Source: Candidatus Thorarchaeota archaeon AB_25 (GTDB taxonomy: Archaea; Asgardarchaeota; Thorarchaeia; Thorarchaeales; Thorarchaeaceae). From it: a DNA stretch of 64,000 nucleotides. Below, one piece after another: positions 1-10,724 of this stretch. The stretch spans positions 1 through 64,000 of the forward strand of contig MEHG01000002.1 of assembly GCA_001940705.1 (NCBI GenBank), read 5' to 3'. Position 1 is the first letter of the stretch. Each line of letters starts with the position of its first letter. Below the pieces are notes generated by a model. The model worked only from the letters and a program-made list of their open reading frames with translations, was not told where the DNA came from and searched no databases. A program made the translations under genes and the position numbers.

Positions 1-2
1 GT

Positions 3-1970
3 GATGAACTGACCAGATGGCAGTTTGTCAGTAATCAGGCTAACGTCATGAAGATGGACCTATCAAAACCAAGTGGTTTGGGCGACCTGTTCCCGCAGAA
101 ACCAATTGTGATGGTGACGGATAACACCATCTTTGGTACATGGGCGGCACCTGGAGATGGTAACACCCTAGAGGTGACCGTTACTACCTGGAAACTAGAG
201 ACTGACGCAAACATCGGCTTTGCAGCTAACGGTGATGACTGTGATGTCACACTGACAGCTCCGTCAGAGTATGGTATACATCAGGGCTTCATCAGTGTTA
301 ACGGCAGCTTCGCAATGCCATACACATACAATGTCTATGCAACATACGACACTGCTGACACACCTATGGAACTCGTTGAAGGCGTTGGTGTTGATAGAAC
401 TCCATACGAGCAAGGCGCATTCACTGGTGGCAAGGACAGCTCAACCTACTGGAGCGCTGCGTTCTCTGGTGACCACGCGTCATTCGTCGTTGACCTGACA
501 GACGCTACTGTGAATCACCTAGCAGCGAGGGTCAACTGGACACATGCTGACACTGACATGGATGTATCAATCGTCGATATGGTTGGCACTGAGCTGGCTC
601 TATCTGCAGATGGACTCAAGGATACAGATGACTCAGCAGTTGCCATTGCTGCAGTGAACGGAGCGACTGGAATGTACATCATCTACGTCACTTTGTGGGA
701 GATGGATGGCGCTGACGTGCCTGAAGACTTCACAGTGACCGTCGTTGGTTTCTCATCTCTTGATGAACCAACTCTAGCGCTGACTTACACCGCCAATGAT
801 GTCCTAACACCAACTCCTGTTAGTACAGGTGGTACCGCGTCTGGAGACCATGTAAAGATGAAGGCTACATGGACTGATGGAACTAATCCAGGCATTCCTG
901 AGTTTGGAATCGCCAGCATCGAGATGAAGGTACTCTATGGAAATCTCTTCTATAGAGAGGGCCTGAAGGTACACGCTTCAGATCCTGGTGGTGCATTCAG
1001 CGGACCAATCATTGAGTCTGATTATGCTTGGGAAACAGCTACTGGTTTCAGTGAGGGTGATGTCATACGAGTCGAATGTGACTTTGATGGTTCAGACGTC
1101 GACGTCATGGCATGGTGGTCTGATACTCCGATGGGAGATCGAACCTATGCCAACAACCTCTTGGGAAGTGATATGGCTAGTTCCAATCATCCTGAACACA
1201 CCACAATCACAGCTCTGCGAGATGGAGACATTGATGTAGGTATACTCGACTACGCTAATGACGGTGGATACTACTACCTGACCCTAGACAATAGGGTTGG
1301 TCTTGAGCCGACTGGAATTTCAGGTTCGGAGTTTGAGATTGATACCTATCCACTATTGGCTAACCTGCCATACTCAGTTCTTGTAGCAAGTGCTACTGGT
1401 ACTAACATCAGATACGACATTGAAATCGCAAACATCTTCATCGAAAACTTGTTCGCACCAGAAGTCACGGTCAATGCTCCTATTGATCTAGGCGGTGAAC
1501 TCTACAACTTCACTTGGGATGCCACTGACCGTAACCAGGATGACGACCTATTCTTCTCTGTCTGGATTAGTTCAGATGATGGAGACACCTTCCAAATCCT
1601 GGGACAGAACCTGACGGAGAACTTCTTAGTTTGGAGTGGATCTGGATGGTTTGAAGGCAGCTATATCTATAGGGTTAGAGCTTTCAGCTTTGACACTGTC
1701 TTCCTGTTAGACGGCGAACCACTAGGTACCCTTGACTCTCCACCGGTTTCATACGGTCCCTACTCACTCTACACTGATGGAGTGAGCGCAGCGTTCGATG
1801 CAGGTGATGTGCCAGTCCCAACACCGACACCTACACCTACACCGACACCCACACCTACACCGACTACAACAACACCACCACCATTCGATCCACTACTCAT
1901 TGGATTGATTGGAGGAATTGGCGTCGGCGTCGTTGTGCTACTCATACTCTTCCTAATCAGGAAGAAGTAG
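3..1970 (+). CDS. Large secreted/surface protein, C-terminal part (5' end outside window); Pro-Thr linker and C-terminal TM anchor
   Basis: Frame is open to the window edge upstream of the listed Met48; ends with PVPTPTPTPTPTPTPTTTTPPP, then a TM helix LLIGLIGGIGVGVVVLLILFLIRKK. Confidence 0.8.
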   Translation, partial: DELTRWQFVSNQANVMKMDLSKPSGLGDLFPQKPIVMVTDNTIFGTWAAPGDGNTLEVTVTTWKLETDANIGFAANGDDCDVTLTAPSEYGIHQGFISVNGSFAMPYTYNVYATYDTADTPMELVEGVGVDRTPYEQGAFTGGKDSSTYWSAAFSGDHASFVVDLTDATVNHLAARVNWTHADTDMDVSIVDMVGTELALSADGLKDTDDSAVAIAAVNGATGMYIIYVTLWEMDGADVPEDFTVTVVGFSSLDEPTLALTYTANDVLTPTPVSTGGTASGDHVKMKATWTDGTNPGIPEFGIASIEMKVLYGNLFYREGLKVHASDPGGAFSGPIIESDYAWETATGFSEGDVIRVECDFDGSDVDVMAWWSDTPMGDRTYANNLLGSDMASSNHPEHTTITALRDGDIDVGILDYANDGGYYYLTLDNRVGLEPTGISGSEFEIDTYPLLANLPYSVLVASATGTNIRYDIEIANIFIENLFAPEVTVNAPIDLGGELYNFTWDATDRNQDDDLFFSVWISSDDGDTFQILGQNLTENFLVWSGSGWFEGSYIYRVRAFSFDTVFLLDGEPLGTLDSPPVSYGPYSLYTDGVSAAFDAGDVPVPTPTPTPTPTPTPTPTTTTPPPFDPLLIGLIGGIGVGVVVLLILFLIRKK

Positions 1971-2004
1971 TTGTAGGAACGGTAAGCGTATAGTTTAAAG
2001 GAAC

Positions 2005-2040
2005 ATGGGGGCTTTGCCCCCATCCCCCTTCTTTTTTTTC
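2005..2040 (+). terminator. Hairpin plus T-tract terminator
   Basis: ATGGGGGC-TTT-GCCCCCAT perfect stem followed by CCCCCTTCTTTTTTTTC. Confidence 0.75.
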
Positions 2041-2139
2041 ATAACTCAGAATCGTAGAGAAAGTCCGAAACGATAAACGGATATCCCTAGTTTCCACCGA
2101 ATTTGTCATTGTCATGTGTTGAGGAGAAATGACCTGTTT

Positions 2140-2673
2140 CTATTCGAATCTCTCTTGAACAACAATCTCTGAAGCGTTCTTTCGTGGACGTCTGGGTGGA
2201 AGTTCTCCATCGATTTTTCCAACTGGTATCATCGCAACTGGTCGCATATTGGATGGGATGTTGAGTGTCTTCGAAACTGCATCCTCATTGAAAGCACCAA
2301 TCCAGCAAGCACCATACCCATGAAGATGCGCACCATACAGGATGTTCAATGTAAGTGCTGCAGTGTCTTGAAGTGCGTACAATGTTCTTCCACGCTCTTT
2401 GTAACGCTCCGCAGACTCTTCTGGGACTGCACACACGATATAGACTACAGGTGCAACAGCAATGAAGTTTTGATTATGGGCTGCATCAGCAAGCTTGACT
2501 CTCAACTCATTGTATGTGACGATTACGATTCTCCAAGGCTGGCGATTACCACCACTTGGTGCACTGATTCCTATCTTCACGATATCTTCGATTACTGAAT
2601 CAGGTATTGGCTCACTTGTGAACTTCCTGATTGACTGTCTGGATGTTATCATTTCTATGCAATCTTTGCTCAT
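2140..2673 (-). CDS. Nitroreductase family protein
   Basis: ITSRQSIRKFTSEPIPDSVIEDIVKIGISAPSGGNRQPWRIVIV N-terminal nitroreductase signature. Confidence 0.85.
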   Translation of the reverse strand: MSKDCIEMITSRQSIRKFTSEPIPDSVIEDIVKIGISAPSGGNRQPWRIVIVTYNELRVKLADAAHNQNFIAVAPVVYIVCAVPEESAERYKERGRTLYALQDTAALTLNILYGAHLHGYGACWIGAFNEDAVSKTLNIPSNMRPVAMIPVGKIDGELPPRRPRKNASEIVVQERFE

Positions 2674-3657
2674 TCAAAGCACTTCCGGGTTGACAATATT
2701 TGGTGGTCTCTCACCATTAAGAGCAGCAATGATATTCTTGGCACACATGGTGGCCATTGTTGCTCTTGTATTTTTACTGGCGCTTCCTATGTGAGGGACC
2801 AGAACAACATTTGGTAGACCGATTAGCGGGCTATCCTTAGGAATTGGTTCTTCTGTGAAAACGTCAAGTCCTGCTCCCCCTAGATGTCCAGATGTAAGAG
2901 CACGATACAACGCATCCTGATCAACAACTTGACCTCTTGAAGTATTGACAAGGATGGAACCTTTCTTCATTATCCCCAATTCCTTCTCACCAATCAAGTG
3001 AATAGTTGCTGATGTGAGGGGAACATGTAGGCTAACAATGTCCGATTCGCGAAGCAGTGTATCTAGACTGGTCGACTGTGCACCAACTAATTCCTCCAAG
3101 GCTGCTATACTTTCATTATGGCTACGTGAGTGGAATAACACCCTCATGTTGAATCCTTGCGCTCTCCTAGCAACAGCCTTACCGATTCTTCCCATTCCGA
3201 TAATCCCTAGGGTAGCATCATATATGTCTGCTCCGAGAAGGAGTTGTGGTCCCCAAGCGACATTCCAGTTTCCCTTCCGGATATAGCGATCAGCTTCCAC
3301 AATACGTCTGGCTGTGGCCATTATGAGTGACCAAGTAAGATCTGCTGTGGTCTCTGTAAGGACCCCAGGAGTATTCGTGACAATGATTCCTCTGCGGGTT
3401 GCTTCTTTGACATCAATGTTGTCGTAGCCCACGGCATATTGCGTAATCACCTTGAGATTCGGCAAGTTAGTAATCATGTCCGCATCAATCGTGTCTGAGA
3501 GAAGGGTGATTAATCCTTGACAGTCTGCCGCCATTTCTACAATCTCCTCTTTACTAGGCGGATGTTCTGAAGGCCACGTCGTGACGTAGAACATTCCAGT
3601 AATCATATCTAAGCCCTCTTGAGGGATTTTTCTAGTGACAAACACTTTCTGGGTCAT
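2674..3657 (-). CDS. D-isomer-specific 2-hydroxyacid dehydrogenase (glyoxylate reductase-like)
   Basis: GMGRIGKAVARRAQGFNMRVLFHSR Rossmann motif, NTSRGQVVDQDAL, PHIGSAS; start taken at MTQKVFVTRK. Confidence 0.88.
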   Translation of the reverse strand: MTQKVFVTRKIPQEGLDMITGMFYVTTWPSEHPPSKEEIVEMAADCQGLITLLSDTIDADMITNLPNLKVITQYAVGYDNIDVKEATRRGIIVTNTPGVLTETTADLTWSLIMATARRIVEADRYIRKGNWNVAWGPQLLLGADIYDATLGIIGMGRIGKAVARRAQGFNMRVLFHSRSHNESIAALEELVGAQSTSLDTLLRESDIVSLHVPLTSATIHLIGEKELGIMKKGSILVNTSRGQVVDQDALYRALTSGHLGGAGLDVFTEEPIPKDSPLIGLPNVVLVPHIGSASKNTRATMATMCAKNIIAALNGERPPNIVNPEVL

Positions 3658-3788
3658 TGTACTCGCAATGGGTTTACTAAGGGAGCTCTTGAATCCTACC
3701 ATAGGGGATTATCTTGTTGTTCCTGCTGAGAACGGACTGCTTATATTCGATGAGAGAAATTATGAAGTTGTAGGATTGTGAGTTGCAG

Positions 3789-4091
3789 ATGTCATTGGTA
3801 CTTCCAAACAGTGCAATTTTAGTCCTTGGCAGTCTAGCTGCTGAGGGGCCAATGACTCCAAAGACCATTATCGAGAAGGTAGGTTTGGCACCACGTACAA
3901 TATCATTTGCTCTCAGGACGCTCGTTAGAGAGCAGGTCATCAAGAAGATTCCCAACTTCGCAGACATGCGTCAACCTATCTATCATATCGATATGAAACG
4001 AGTGAAAGAACTCCAGCTTCGTTTTGACTCGGGTCAGATCTCACAGTTCCCCTCTTCTTTCAGACCGTCTGGCCACTCTTTCAACCGTTAA
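3789..4091 (+). CDS. Winged-helix (MarR-like) DNA-binding protein, paralog 1
   Basis: LPNSAILVLGSLAAEGPMTPKTIIEKVGLAPRTISFALRTLVREQVIKKIPN wHTH pattern; paralogous to 4241-4507. Confidence 0.7.
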   Translation: MSLVLPNSAILVLGSLAAEGPMTPKTIIEKVGLAPRTISFALRTLVREQVIKKIPNFADMRQPIYHIDMKRVKELQLRFDSGQISQFPSSFRPSGHSFNR

Positions 4092-4171
4092 TAGTAGAAA
4101 CACCGCAATAGTCCTTCTCAATGGTGAGTAGATACGCTTATTTGTAGAATACTGCTGCAAACCGTTTGTTT

Positions 4172-4194
4172 ATTAATTACAGCGTGTAATTAAT
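4172..4194. promoter_or_regulatory. Perfect inverted repeat, candidate operator
   Basis: ATTAATTACA-GCG-TGTAATTAAT, 10-bp perfect arms, about 46 bp upstream of the second wHTH start and overlapping a TATA-like region. Confidence 0.65.
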
Positions 4195-4240
4195 CAGTGG
4201 GAACAGAAAGACTCACTACTCAGAGGATGGTATAGACTAG

Positions 4241-4507
4241 ATGTCCATCGAACTACCACGCAGCGCTATTATTGTCTTGGACCGTCTGACTACCGAAGGT
4301 CCTATGACACCGAAGGACATTAGCAGCACAGTTGATCTTGCACCTCGAACTGTCAGTTTTGCATTGAGAAAATTAATAGGTCAAAAGTTGTGCAAGAAAA
4401 TACCAAATCTCACTGATATGCGACAACCTCTCTATGCTGCAGATATGGACCGCGCAAGAGAACTTAGGATGAAGTTCGAGCACGTCTTCAGGCAAGTTCT
4501 CGTGTGA
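4241..4507 (+). CDS. Winged-helix (MarR-like) DNA-binding protein, paralog 2
   Basis: LPRSAIIVLDRLTTEGPMTPKDISSTVDLAPRTVSFALRKLIGQKLCKKIPNLTDMRQPLY, collinear with paralog 1. Confidence 0.7.
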   Translation: MSIELPRSAIIVLDRLTTEGPMTPKDISSTVDLAPRTVSFALRKLIGQKLCKKIPNLTDMRQPLYAADMDRARELRMKFEHVFRQVLV

Positions 4508-4830
4508 GTACCCTTTGGCTATCACACATACAACTCATCGCTACATCTCCAGTGTTGAACATCACTGTCTTCTATGATTCTACTGAGATACACTACGATT
4601 ATGTTAATAACCCCACATGGTTTCGCAACGTCAGGCGTTACACGATGGCTCACGAAGGACTCGCAGCATTCATGATCATTCTTGGGGTACTCCTTCTCTT
4701 AGCTTACTATCTTGGTCCGAGGAATGAAGCACGATTGAGAAAACGGAAAGAAGGCCAGATGATGCTCATCCCATCTGCAGTCATACTCTTCTTTCTAGCA
4801 GTAGTTGTTTTCAGTGGAGTTCTAGGGTGA
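4504..4830 (+). CDS. Small membrane protein (two predicted TM helices)
   Basis: Start GTG overlaps upstream stop (GTGTGAGT); hydrophobic stretches LAAFMIILGVLLLLAYYLG and LIPSAVILFFLAVVVFSGVLG. Confidence 0.6.
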   Translation: MSTLWLSHIQLIATSPVLNITVFYDSTEIHYDYVNNPTWFRNVRRYTMAHEGLAAFMIILGVLLLLAYYLGPRNEARLRKRKEGQMMLIPSAVILFFLAVVVFSGVLG

Positions 4831-4833
4831 AAC

Positions 4834-5841
4834 TCAGTGAAAATCAAGTGCCACAAGTTTACAGAATATCCCCGCGGACACAAGATCCGCCGTGGTTCCT
4901 GGATTCAGGAGATTGCCTTCCTTTCTTAATTCCTCATCAAGATGTATCATGAGCTCTATAGGTCCTCTATCATGATTCCACGCCTTCATTGTCTTCTCGG
5001 CGAGTGCCCGGACTTCCTCGGCTCGTTTTTCACCAGCCTTCTTGGCGATGAGACCATCAGGTCGCAGAGATAGCAACCAGACAAATGTCTGGACAATACC
5101 CTCCTCCAAATTCTCAAGATTGTCTGTGATCTTGTCGAGGTATGGAAAGACCTGAGAGATTGTCAGCTGGAATTTGTTAGCCCACTCACTGCTAATCTCG
5201 TCGACATCTGCTGATAACTTGAAAAGATCATACAATGTCAGCTTGTCTTCGAGAATATTGTCCAATATTTGTGGGTTGTCAATATCATATCTGCTGTGGG
5301 TTTCTGTCCAATTTGCTGATCCCTCAACGCTTGGATTTGTCGACCTGATAAGGTGGAAGGTTTTGTAGAGATTCAGAGTATCGTCGACTGAAGTGTTCTT
5401 AGTAATTTCCTTCAACCATTTCACTAGACCTTCAGTCGAGAACCTTTTCTCCTGGGTCACTACTGCAGCACTGGCTACAACAAGCGGAATATAGAGGAGT
5501 ATTGTCCCAAGAATCGTGTTCCGTTTATTGATTCCGGTAAACGTGTCTTGAGCACTTAGATGAATCAGCTCTCCGATATTGATCTCTGAGGAGCTCAGTT
5601 TTCCCTCTGCTAGAGCCACCCCCCTAGAGGCACTCATATAAAGTCCTCTTGCCATCAAAGAGGCACTTGCAAGAAAATGTCTGTAGTCTGTGTCCGAGAA
5701 TCCAAAATGCCTGTTTACATTTCCTGGTTTTGGTGAACTCGCCTCAAGAAGAATTGATAGCTGGCCAATGCTGGAGAGTTTCCAAGAAGTGCGTTTCATT
5801 AGGTTCCCACGGGAATCATCGTCCGATTTAGACATTCGCAT
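4834..5841 (-). CDS. CitG/MdcB-like triphosphoribosyl-dephospho-CoA synthase family protein
   Basis: LLEASSPKPGNVNRHFGFSDTDYRHFLASA motif typical of the CitG family. Confidence 0.75.
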   Translation of the reverse strand: MRMSKSDDDSRGNLMKRTSWKLSSIGQLSILLEASSPKPGNVNRHFGFSDTDYRHFLASASLMARGLYMSASRGVALAEGKLSSSEINIGELIHLSAQDTFTGINKRNTILGTILLYIPLVVASAAVVTQEKRFSTEGLVKWLKEITKNTSVDDTLNLYKTFHLIRSTNPSVEGSANWTETHSRYDIDNPQILDNILEDKLTLYDLFKLSADVDEISSEWANKFQLTISQVFPYLDKITDNLENLEEGIVQTFVWLLSLRPDGLIAKKAGEKRAEEVRALAEKTMKAWNHDRGPIELMIHLDEELRKEGNLLNPGTTADLVSAGIFCKLVALDFH

Positions 5842-5888
5842 TGTTCAATTCAGAAAGCGTAAAAAGGACTTTAATACGCTTCTCAAAC

Positions 5889-6233
5889 ATGTCGAAGGTG
5901 TTTATCCCCGCGCGCTTAACTTTTTCCCAAATTGGAATCTTCATGTCCATTATAGCTTATCTTGTAGTTCGGGGATTATTCGTTGTCTTGAGAATTGGAG
6001 GTTTACTTTGGTTTCAAGCGGGGGGATATCTAGCCATCGCTTTGCCACTTGCGCCTATCATCGTTTTAGGTTTCGCTTCATGTGTCATTTCCTATGCCTT
6101 TTCATACCTTGGTCTATGGATGATGGATAATAATCTGTACATTCTAGGTGTGCTTACGATATTTCTCTCAGTGATAATTATACCCGGCGCTCTTGCAGTC
6201 TACTCTTGGTTCGGATTTACGATAGCAGTCTAA
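5889..6233 (+). CDS. Small integral membrane protein
   Basis: Start at MSKVFIPARL; several hydrophobic helices. Confidence 0.5.
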   Translation: MSKVFIPARLTFSQIGIFMSIIAYLVVRGLFVVLRIGGLLWFQAGGYLAIALPLAPIIVLGFASCVISYAFSYLGLWMMDNNLYILGVLTIFLSVIIIPGALAVYSWFGFTIAV

Positions 6234-6976
6234 TAATCTACTATTTTGGGTATTACTTCAGTAGCTCGACCTTTTAGGACGATGTCTGCCACTGAATCGC
6301 GGTTAGTACCTTCAAGATTCACTAGAATGACCTTAGCTCCTGAGTTCTTGGCCAACTGAGGTAAAAACGCTGCTGGATATATAGAAAGGCTTGTTCCAAT
6401 GACAAGCATCAGGTCAGTATTTCGACACATGTCAGCGGCTTTTGACATTGCAGCCTCTGGTAGTTGTTCGCCAAAAAGTATCGCCTCCGATTTGAGAACT
6501 CCGTTGCATTTCTCGCATTTCGGTGGAATCTCTCCATTGACCACACTCTGGTGAACTTTATCCCCTACATACTCTGCATTACATTCTATGCAATGTGCTC
6601 GCAGGTAGTTACCATGGAGCTCTACCACACGCTCATTTCCAGCTGCTTGATGTAAATTATCAATATTCTGAGTGATTACACCAATCAGTTTTCCGTCTGC
6701 CTCAAGTTTTGCGAGACCGTCATGCGCACTGTTTGGTTCAGCTTTCAAGATTGTTTTAGCTAGCTCGCGACCCATTGTCCAGAATTTAGTGGGGTTTTGC
6801 ATAAAACTCTCAATGGTGGCATACTCGTGAGGATCATATCGTTCCCATAAACCTCCTTCAGAACGAAAATCGGGAATTCCAGAGTCCACACTAATCCCCG
6901 CACCCGTGAAAGCTGTAATCTTCTTGCTTTTAGAAACAAGTTCCTTTGCGCGCTTAATTGCATCAATGTCTGCCAT
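6230..6976 (-). CDS. Sir2-family NAD-dependent protein deacylase (sirtuin)
   Basis: TGAGISVDSGIPDFRS, TQNIDNLH, Cys4 zinc site (CIEC...CEKC), VIGTSLSIYPAA. Confidence 0.95.
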   Translation of the reverse strand: MADIDAIKRAKELVSKSKKITAFTGAGISVDSGIPDFRSEGGLWERYDPHEYATIESFMQNPTKFWTMGRELAKTILKAEPNSAHDGLAKLEADGKLIGVITQNIDNLHQAAGNERVVELHGNYLRAHCIECNAEYVGDKVHQSVVNGEIPPKCEKCNGVLKSEAILFGEQLPEAAMSKAADMCRNTDLMLVIGTSLSIYPAAFLPQLAKNSGAKVILVNLEGTNRDSVADIVLKGRATEVIPKIVDY

Positions 6977-7180
6977 CTTATGCTATTTCGAGAAGTTATC
7001 CTTGATTTTGTTTTCGGTTTCATCAAAATTTACCAAGTCGAAAAGTTTTTCTTTGTATAACAAAGGATTCGCCCGAGTCACCAAGGGAATCTGAAGCATA
7101 AAATCAGTACCCTACTTACGACCCCTTTCTGTATGGTTTGTCAGTCAGTGATTACTACGAATAGGCAGTGTGACCGTGGA

Positions 7181-7780
7181 ATGCACGAAAAGAATGAGAC
7201 GGATCAGGACATCGAGCTAGACCTCTCAGAGGAAGATGTTGATGGCGAAGATGTCTTTGAAATATCTCCTGAAGATCCACTTCATTCTCAACTTGATGAA
7301 GAGAGTGAGAAATCAAAGGACCTTCTTGACAAGCTTCAGAGATTGCAAGCTGAGTTTGATAATTACCGTAAACGAATGGATAGCCGTTTCACTGAGGTGG
7401 CTAAATTCGCCAGTGAAGACATACTTCTGAAAGTTCTTGATATCTATGACAATATTCTGCGAGCACTTGAGATGGATTTCACAGATGATCCTGATGCTGC
7501 AAAGAATGGCATCCAAGCGATTCAGCAACAACTTGACAAGATACTATCCATGGAAGGAGTTCGTCCTATAGAATCAGTTGGGAAGGAATTTGATCCATAC
7601 TATCAACATGCAGCGCAGCGAACGCTTGATCCTGAGAAACCAGATGGAATTATTCTGGAGGAATATCAGAGAGGATACATGCTCAAGGAGAAGGTCTTGC
7701 GTCCTGCTGTAGTCCGTGTGAATCGTCACGAAGATCCCACTGCTGAAACAAATAAAGATGAAGACAATAATGGTGAATGA
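7181..7780 (+). CDS. grpE: GrpE nucleotide exchange factor
   Basis: [11 protein letters not shown] coiled coil and [22 protein letters not shown]; directly upstream of dnaK. Confidence 0.9.
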   Translation: MHEKNETDQDIELDLSEEDVDGEDVFEISPEDPLHSQLDEESEKSKDLLDKLQRLQAEFDNYRKRMDSRFTEVAKFASEDILLKVLDIYDNILRALEMDFTDDPDAAKNGIQAIQQQLDKILSMEGVRPIESVGKEFDPYYQHAAQRTLDPEKPDGIILEEYQRGYMLKEKVLRPAVVRVNRHEDPTAETNKDEDNNGE

Positions 7781-7782
7781 TA

Positions 7783-9672
7783 ATGGCAGGTAAGATTGTA
7801 GGAATTGATTTAGGCACTACGAATAGCGGCATCGCATATATGGAGGGTGGAAAACCAACCATAATTCCGAATGCCGAAGGAAAACGATTGACTCCCTCTG
7901 TTGTGGGTATCACACCCAAGGGTGAGATCATTGTGGGTGAATTAGCGAAGCGACAGGCAGTTTCCATGCCAGAACGCACAGTCCGATCAATCAAACGAAA
8001 GATGGGACAAGATTACAAGGTGAAGATTGGTGACAAGGAATATACTCCTCAAGAAATCTCTGCCATGATTCTGACCAAGATGAAGCGGGATGCGGAGGCA
8101 TTTCTCGGAGAACCAATTGAGAATGCAGTCATAACCGTACCTGCATACTTCAATGATAGCCAGCGACAAGCCACACGAGACGCTGGGAGAATTGCAGGGT
8201 TTGAAGTCGAGAGAATCGTGAACGAACCAACTGCTTCCGCACTAGCTTATGGACTTGACAAGAGCAAGGAAGTCAAGGTCTTAGTTTACGACCTTGGTGG
8301 TGGTACTTTTGATGTGTCAATCTTGGACATTGGCACGGTTGATGGAGACACTGTTTACGAGGTCCTATCAACAAGTGGTAACACACAACTTGGTGGAGAT
8401 GACTGGGACAAGAGAGTCATCGACTGGATGGTTGAAGAGTTCAAGAACCAGACTGGTGTCGATCTATCTAAGGATCTTTCTGCCATGCAGAGGGTTCGTG
8501 ATGCTGCAGAACAGGCGAAAATAGAACTGACAACAGTAATGCAGACTAACATCAATCTTCCATACGTCACCGCAGATGAAAGTGGTCCAAAACATCTCAA
8601 TCTGGATCTTGCACGTTCCAAATTTGAAAAGATGACAGACGACCTTGTTGATGCTACCGTCGGACCCATTCGACAAGCACTTAGCGACGCAAAGTTAGAG
8701 CCTGAACAGGTTAACAAGATTCTACTCGTTGGTGGTGCAACCAGAATGCCGATGATTCAGAACATCATCCGTGATTTATTTGGCAAAGAAGGGGACAAGA
8801 GTATCAACCCAGACGAATGTGTTGCTCTTGGTGCAGCCGCACAAGCTGGAGTAATGTCTGGAGATGTGAAGGACATTCTCCTATTGGATGTAACACCTCT
8901 CACACTTAGTATCGAAACTCTTGGTGGCATTGCGACCCCTCTGATCGAGCGCAACACCACTGTTCCGACTAGAAAGAGCAAGACGTTCACGACTGCTGCT
9001 GATGGGCAGACTGCTGTAGACATTCATGTTGTTCAGGGTGAGCGGAAGATGGTTGCTGATAACATGACCCTCGGGAGATTTCAACTTGTAGGTATCCCTC
9101 CTGCTCCTCGTAACACTCCCCAGATTGAGGTCTCCTTTGACATCGATGCAAATGGAATTGTCAATGTCAAAGCCAGGGACACAGCCACTGGAAATGAACA
9201 GGGAATCACAATCACTGCAAGTACTAACCTCTCCGACGGCGATGTTGATAGAATGGTCAAAGACGCAGAGAAATATGCAGAGGAAGATGCCAAACGTGAG
9301 GATGAAGTTCAGACAAGAAACAATGCAGACCAGATGATTTTCCAAGGTGAGAAGCTTCTCAAGGACTTGGGGGAGAAAGTTCCCGCAGATCTAAAGAAGG
9401 ATTTTGAAACAAAGGCTGCTGAAGTACAGAGAGCAATCGAAACTGATGACTTGGAGAAGATGAAATCTGGTACGGAAGAACTTCAACAGATAATCTACAA
9501 GATCTCAGAGAAGGTCTACGGATCCACTGGTCAAGGTGCTCCAGATCCAGGTGCAGCAGGGTTTGATCCTAGCCAAATGGCAGGTGCAGGGTCTGCTGGT
9601 CCAACGCCTGAACAGACTCCTCAAGAGGATGAAGAAGACGTAGTAGACGTAGACTTTGAGGATCTCGAGTGA
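7783..9672 (+). CDS. dnaK: Chaperone DnaK (Hsp70)
   Basis: [46 protein letters not shown], acidic C-terminal tail. Confidence 0.97.
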   Translation: MAGKIVGIDLGTTNSGIAYMEGGKPTIIPNAEGKRLTPSVVGITPKGEIIVGELAKRQAVSMPERTVRSIKRKMGQDYKVKIGDKEYTPQEISAMILTKMKRDAEAFLGEPIENAVITVPAYFNDSQRQATRDAGRIAGFEVERIVNEPTASALAYGLDKSKEVKVLVYDLGGGTFDVSILDIGTVDGDTVYEVLSTSGNTQLGGDDWDKRVIDWMVEEFKNQTGVDLSKDLSAMQRVRDAAEQAKIELTTVMQTNINLPYVTADESGPKHLNLDLARSKFEKMTDDLVDATVGPIRQALSDAKLEPEQVNKILLVGGATRMPMIQNIIRDLFGKEGDKSINPDECVALGAAAQAGVMSGDVKDILLLDVTPLTLSIETLGGIATPLIERNTTVPTRKSKTFTTAADGQTAVDIHVVQGERKMVADNMTLGRFQLVGIPPAPRNTPQIEVSFDIDANGIVNVKARDTATGNEQGITITASTNLSDGDVDRMVKDAEKYAEEDAKREDEVQTRNNADQMIFQGEKLLKDLGEKVPADLKKDFETKAAEVQRAIETDDLEKMKSGTEELQQIIYKISEKVYGSTGQGAPDPGAAGFDPSQMAGAGSAGPTPEQTPQEDEEDVVDVDFEDLE

Positions 9673-9695
9673 GTCTAAACGATAGGTGATACTCC

Positions 9696-10724
9696 TTGGC
9701 TGAAGATGACTATTATGACCTTCTGGGTGTAAGTCGGAGAGCTACTCAGGATGAGATAAAGAAGGCATATCGTCGACTAGCTAGAGAGTTTCACCCAGAT
9801 CGTAATCCTGAGAAAGGCGCAGAGGAGAAACTCAAGCGAATAAATGAGGCCTATGATGTCTTGAGTGACTCTGAGAAACGAGCCAACTACGACCGATACG
9901 GCACTGCAGATTTTCAAGGTATCAACATGGATGGGTTTGGAGATATCTTCAGTTCTCTATTTCGAGGGTTTGGTGGTTTTGGTGGAGGAAGAGGTAGAGC
10001 TGGACCGCCTCCAGGTCAAACACTTCGTATGACCATCAATCTGAGTTTCGAGGAAGCGTTCTTTGGTTCGGAAAAGGAGATTGCCTTCGGAAGGAAAATC
10101 AAATGTGACAACTGTGGTGGAAGTGGAGCCAAGCCCGGTTCTTCACCTACACAATGTCGAACATGTGGGGGTCAAGGTCAAGTTGTTAGATCGATGGGTG
10201 GATTCATGAGTGTCGCTCAGACGTGCCCAACCTGTCGAGGTCTCGGTGAGTCAATCGAATCACCTTGTCCCAAGTGTAAGGGCCAAGGACTACAGAAAGA
10301 AAGGAAAGAGACCACGGTGCCCATACCTCCAGGTGTAGAGGATGGGCAAGGAATTCGAATCCAAGGTGGGGGTAATTTTGGATTGAGGGGTGGACCTCCT
10401 GGAGATCTCATACTCATGTTCTCGGTGAAACCTCACGATTCATTTGTACGAAGAGGTCTTCATGTCTATATGGAGACCGATATACCTTTCTCAATTGCTG
10501 TCTTGGGGGGTGAGGTAGAAGTACCAACCATGTGGGGGAATAGCAAGATAAAGGTGAAAAAAGGGACCGATGGTGGTACCCTATTCCGGATGAAAGGGAA
10601 AGGGGTTCACACTGAGGGTGGTCGGACTGGAGATCAACTTGTACGAGTGAATATCCACATACCACAGAAATTGAACAAGGAACAGAAGGAACTTCTGAAG
10701 CAATTTGATGAGGTTTTTGATTAG
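9696..10724 (+). CDS. dnaJ: Chaperone DnaJ (type I, four zinc-finger repeats); TTG start
   Basis: [34 protein letters not shown], four CxxCxGxG repeats. Confidence 0.96.
   Translation: MAEDDYYDLLGVSRRATQDEIKKAYRRLAREFHPDRNPEKGAEEKLKRINEAYDVLSDSEKRANYDRYGTADFQGINMDGFGDIFSSLFRGFGGFGGGRGRAGPPPGQTLRMTINLSFEEAFFGSEKEIAFGRKIKCDNCGGSGAKPGSSPTQCRTCGGQGQVVRSMGGFMSVAQTCPTCRGLGESIESPCPKCKGQGLQKERKETTVPIPPGVEDGQGIRIQGGGNFGLRGGPPGDLILMFSVKPHDSFVRRGLHVYMETDIPFSIAVLGGEVEVPTMWGNSKIKVKKGTDGGTLFRMKGKGVHTEGGRTGDQLVRVNIHIPQKLNKEQKELLKQFDEVFD

Noticed and set aside
1818-1866. Short tandem repeat (ACACCTACACCGAC-like)
   Set aside because: Simply encodes the Pro-Thr linker of the surface protein
1769-2023. Minus-strand ORF with GVGVGVGVGVG repeat
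   Set aside because: Antisense of the Pro-Thr linker in the surface protein; a codon-repeat artefact
8355-9345. Long minus-strand ORFs inside dnaK
   Set aside because: Antisense shadow ORFs of a highly conserved gene
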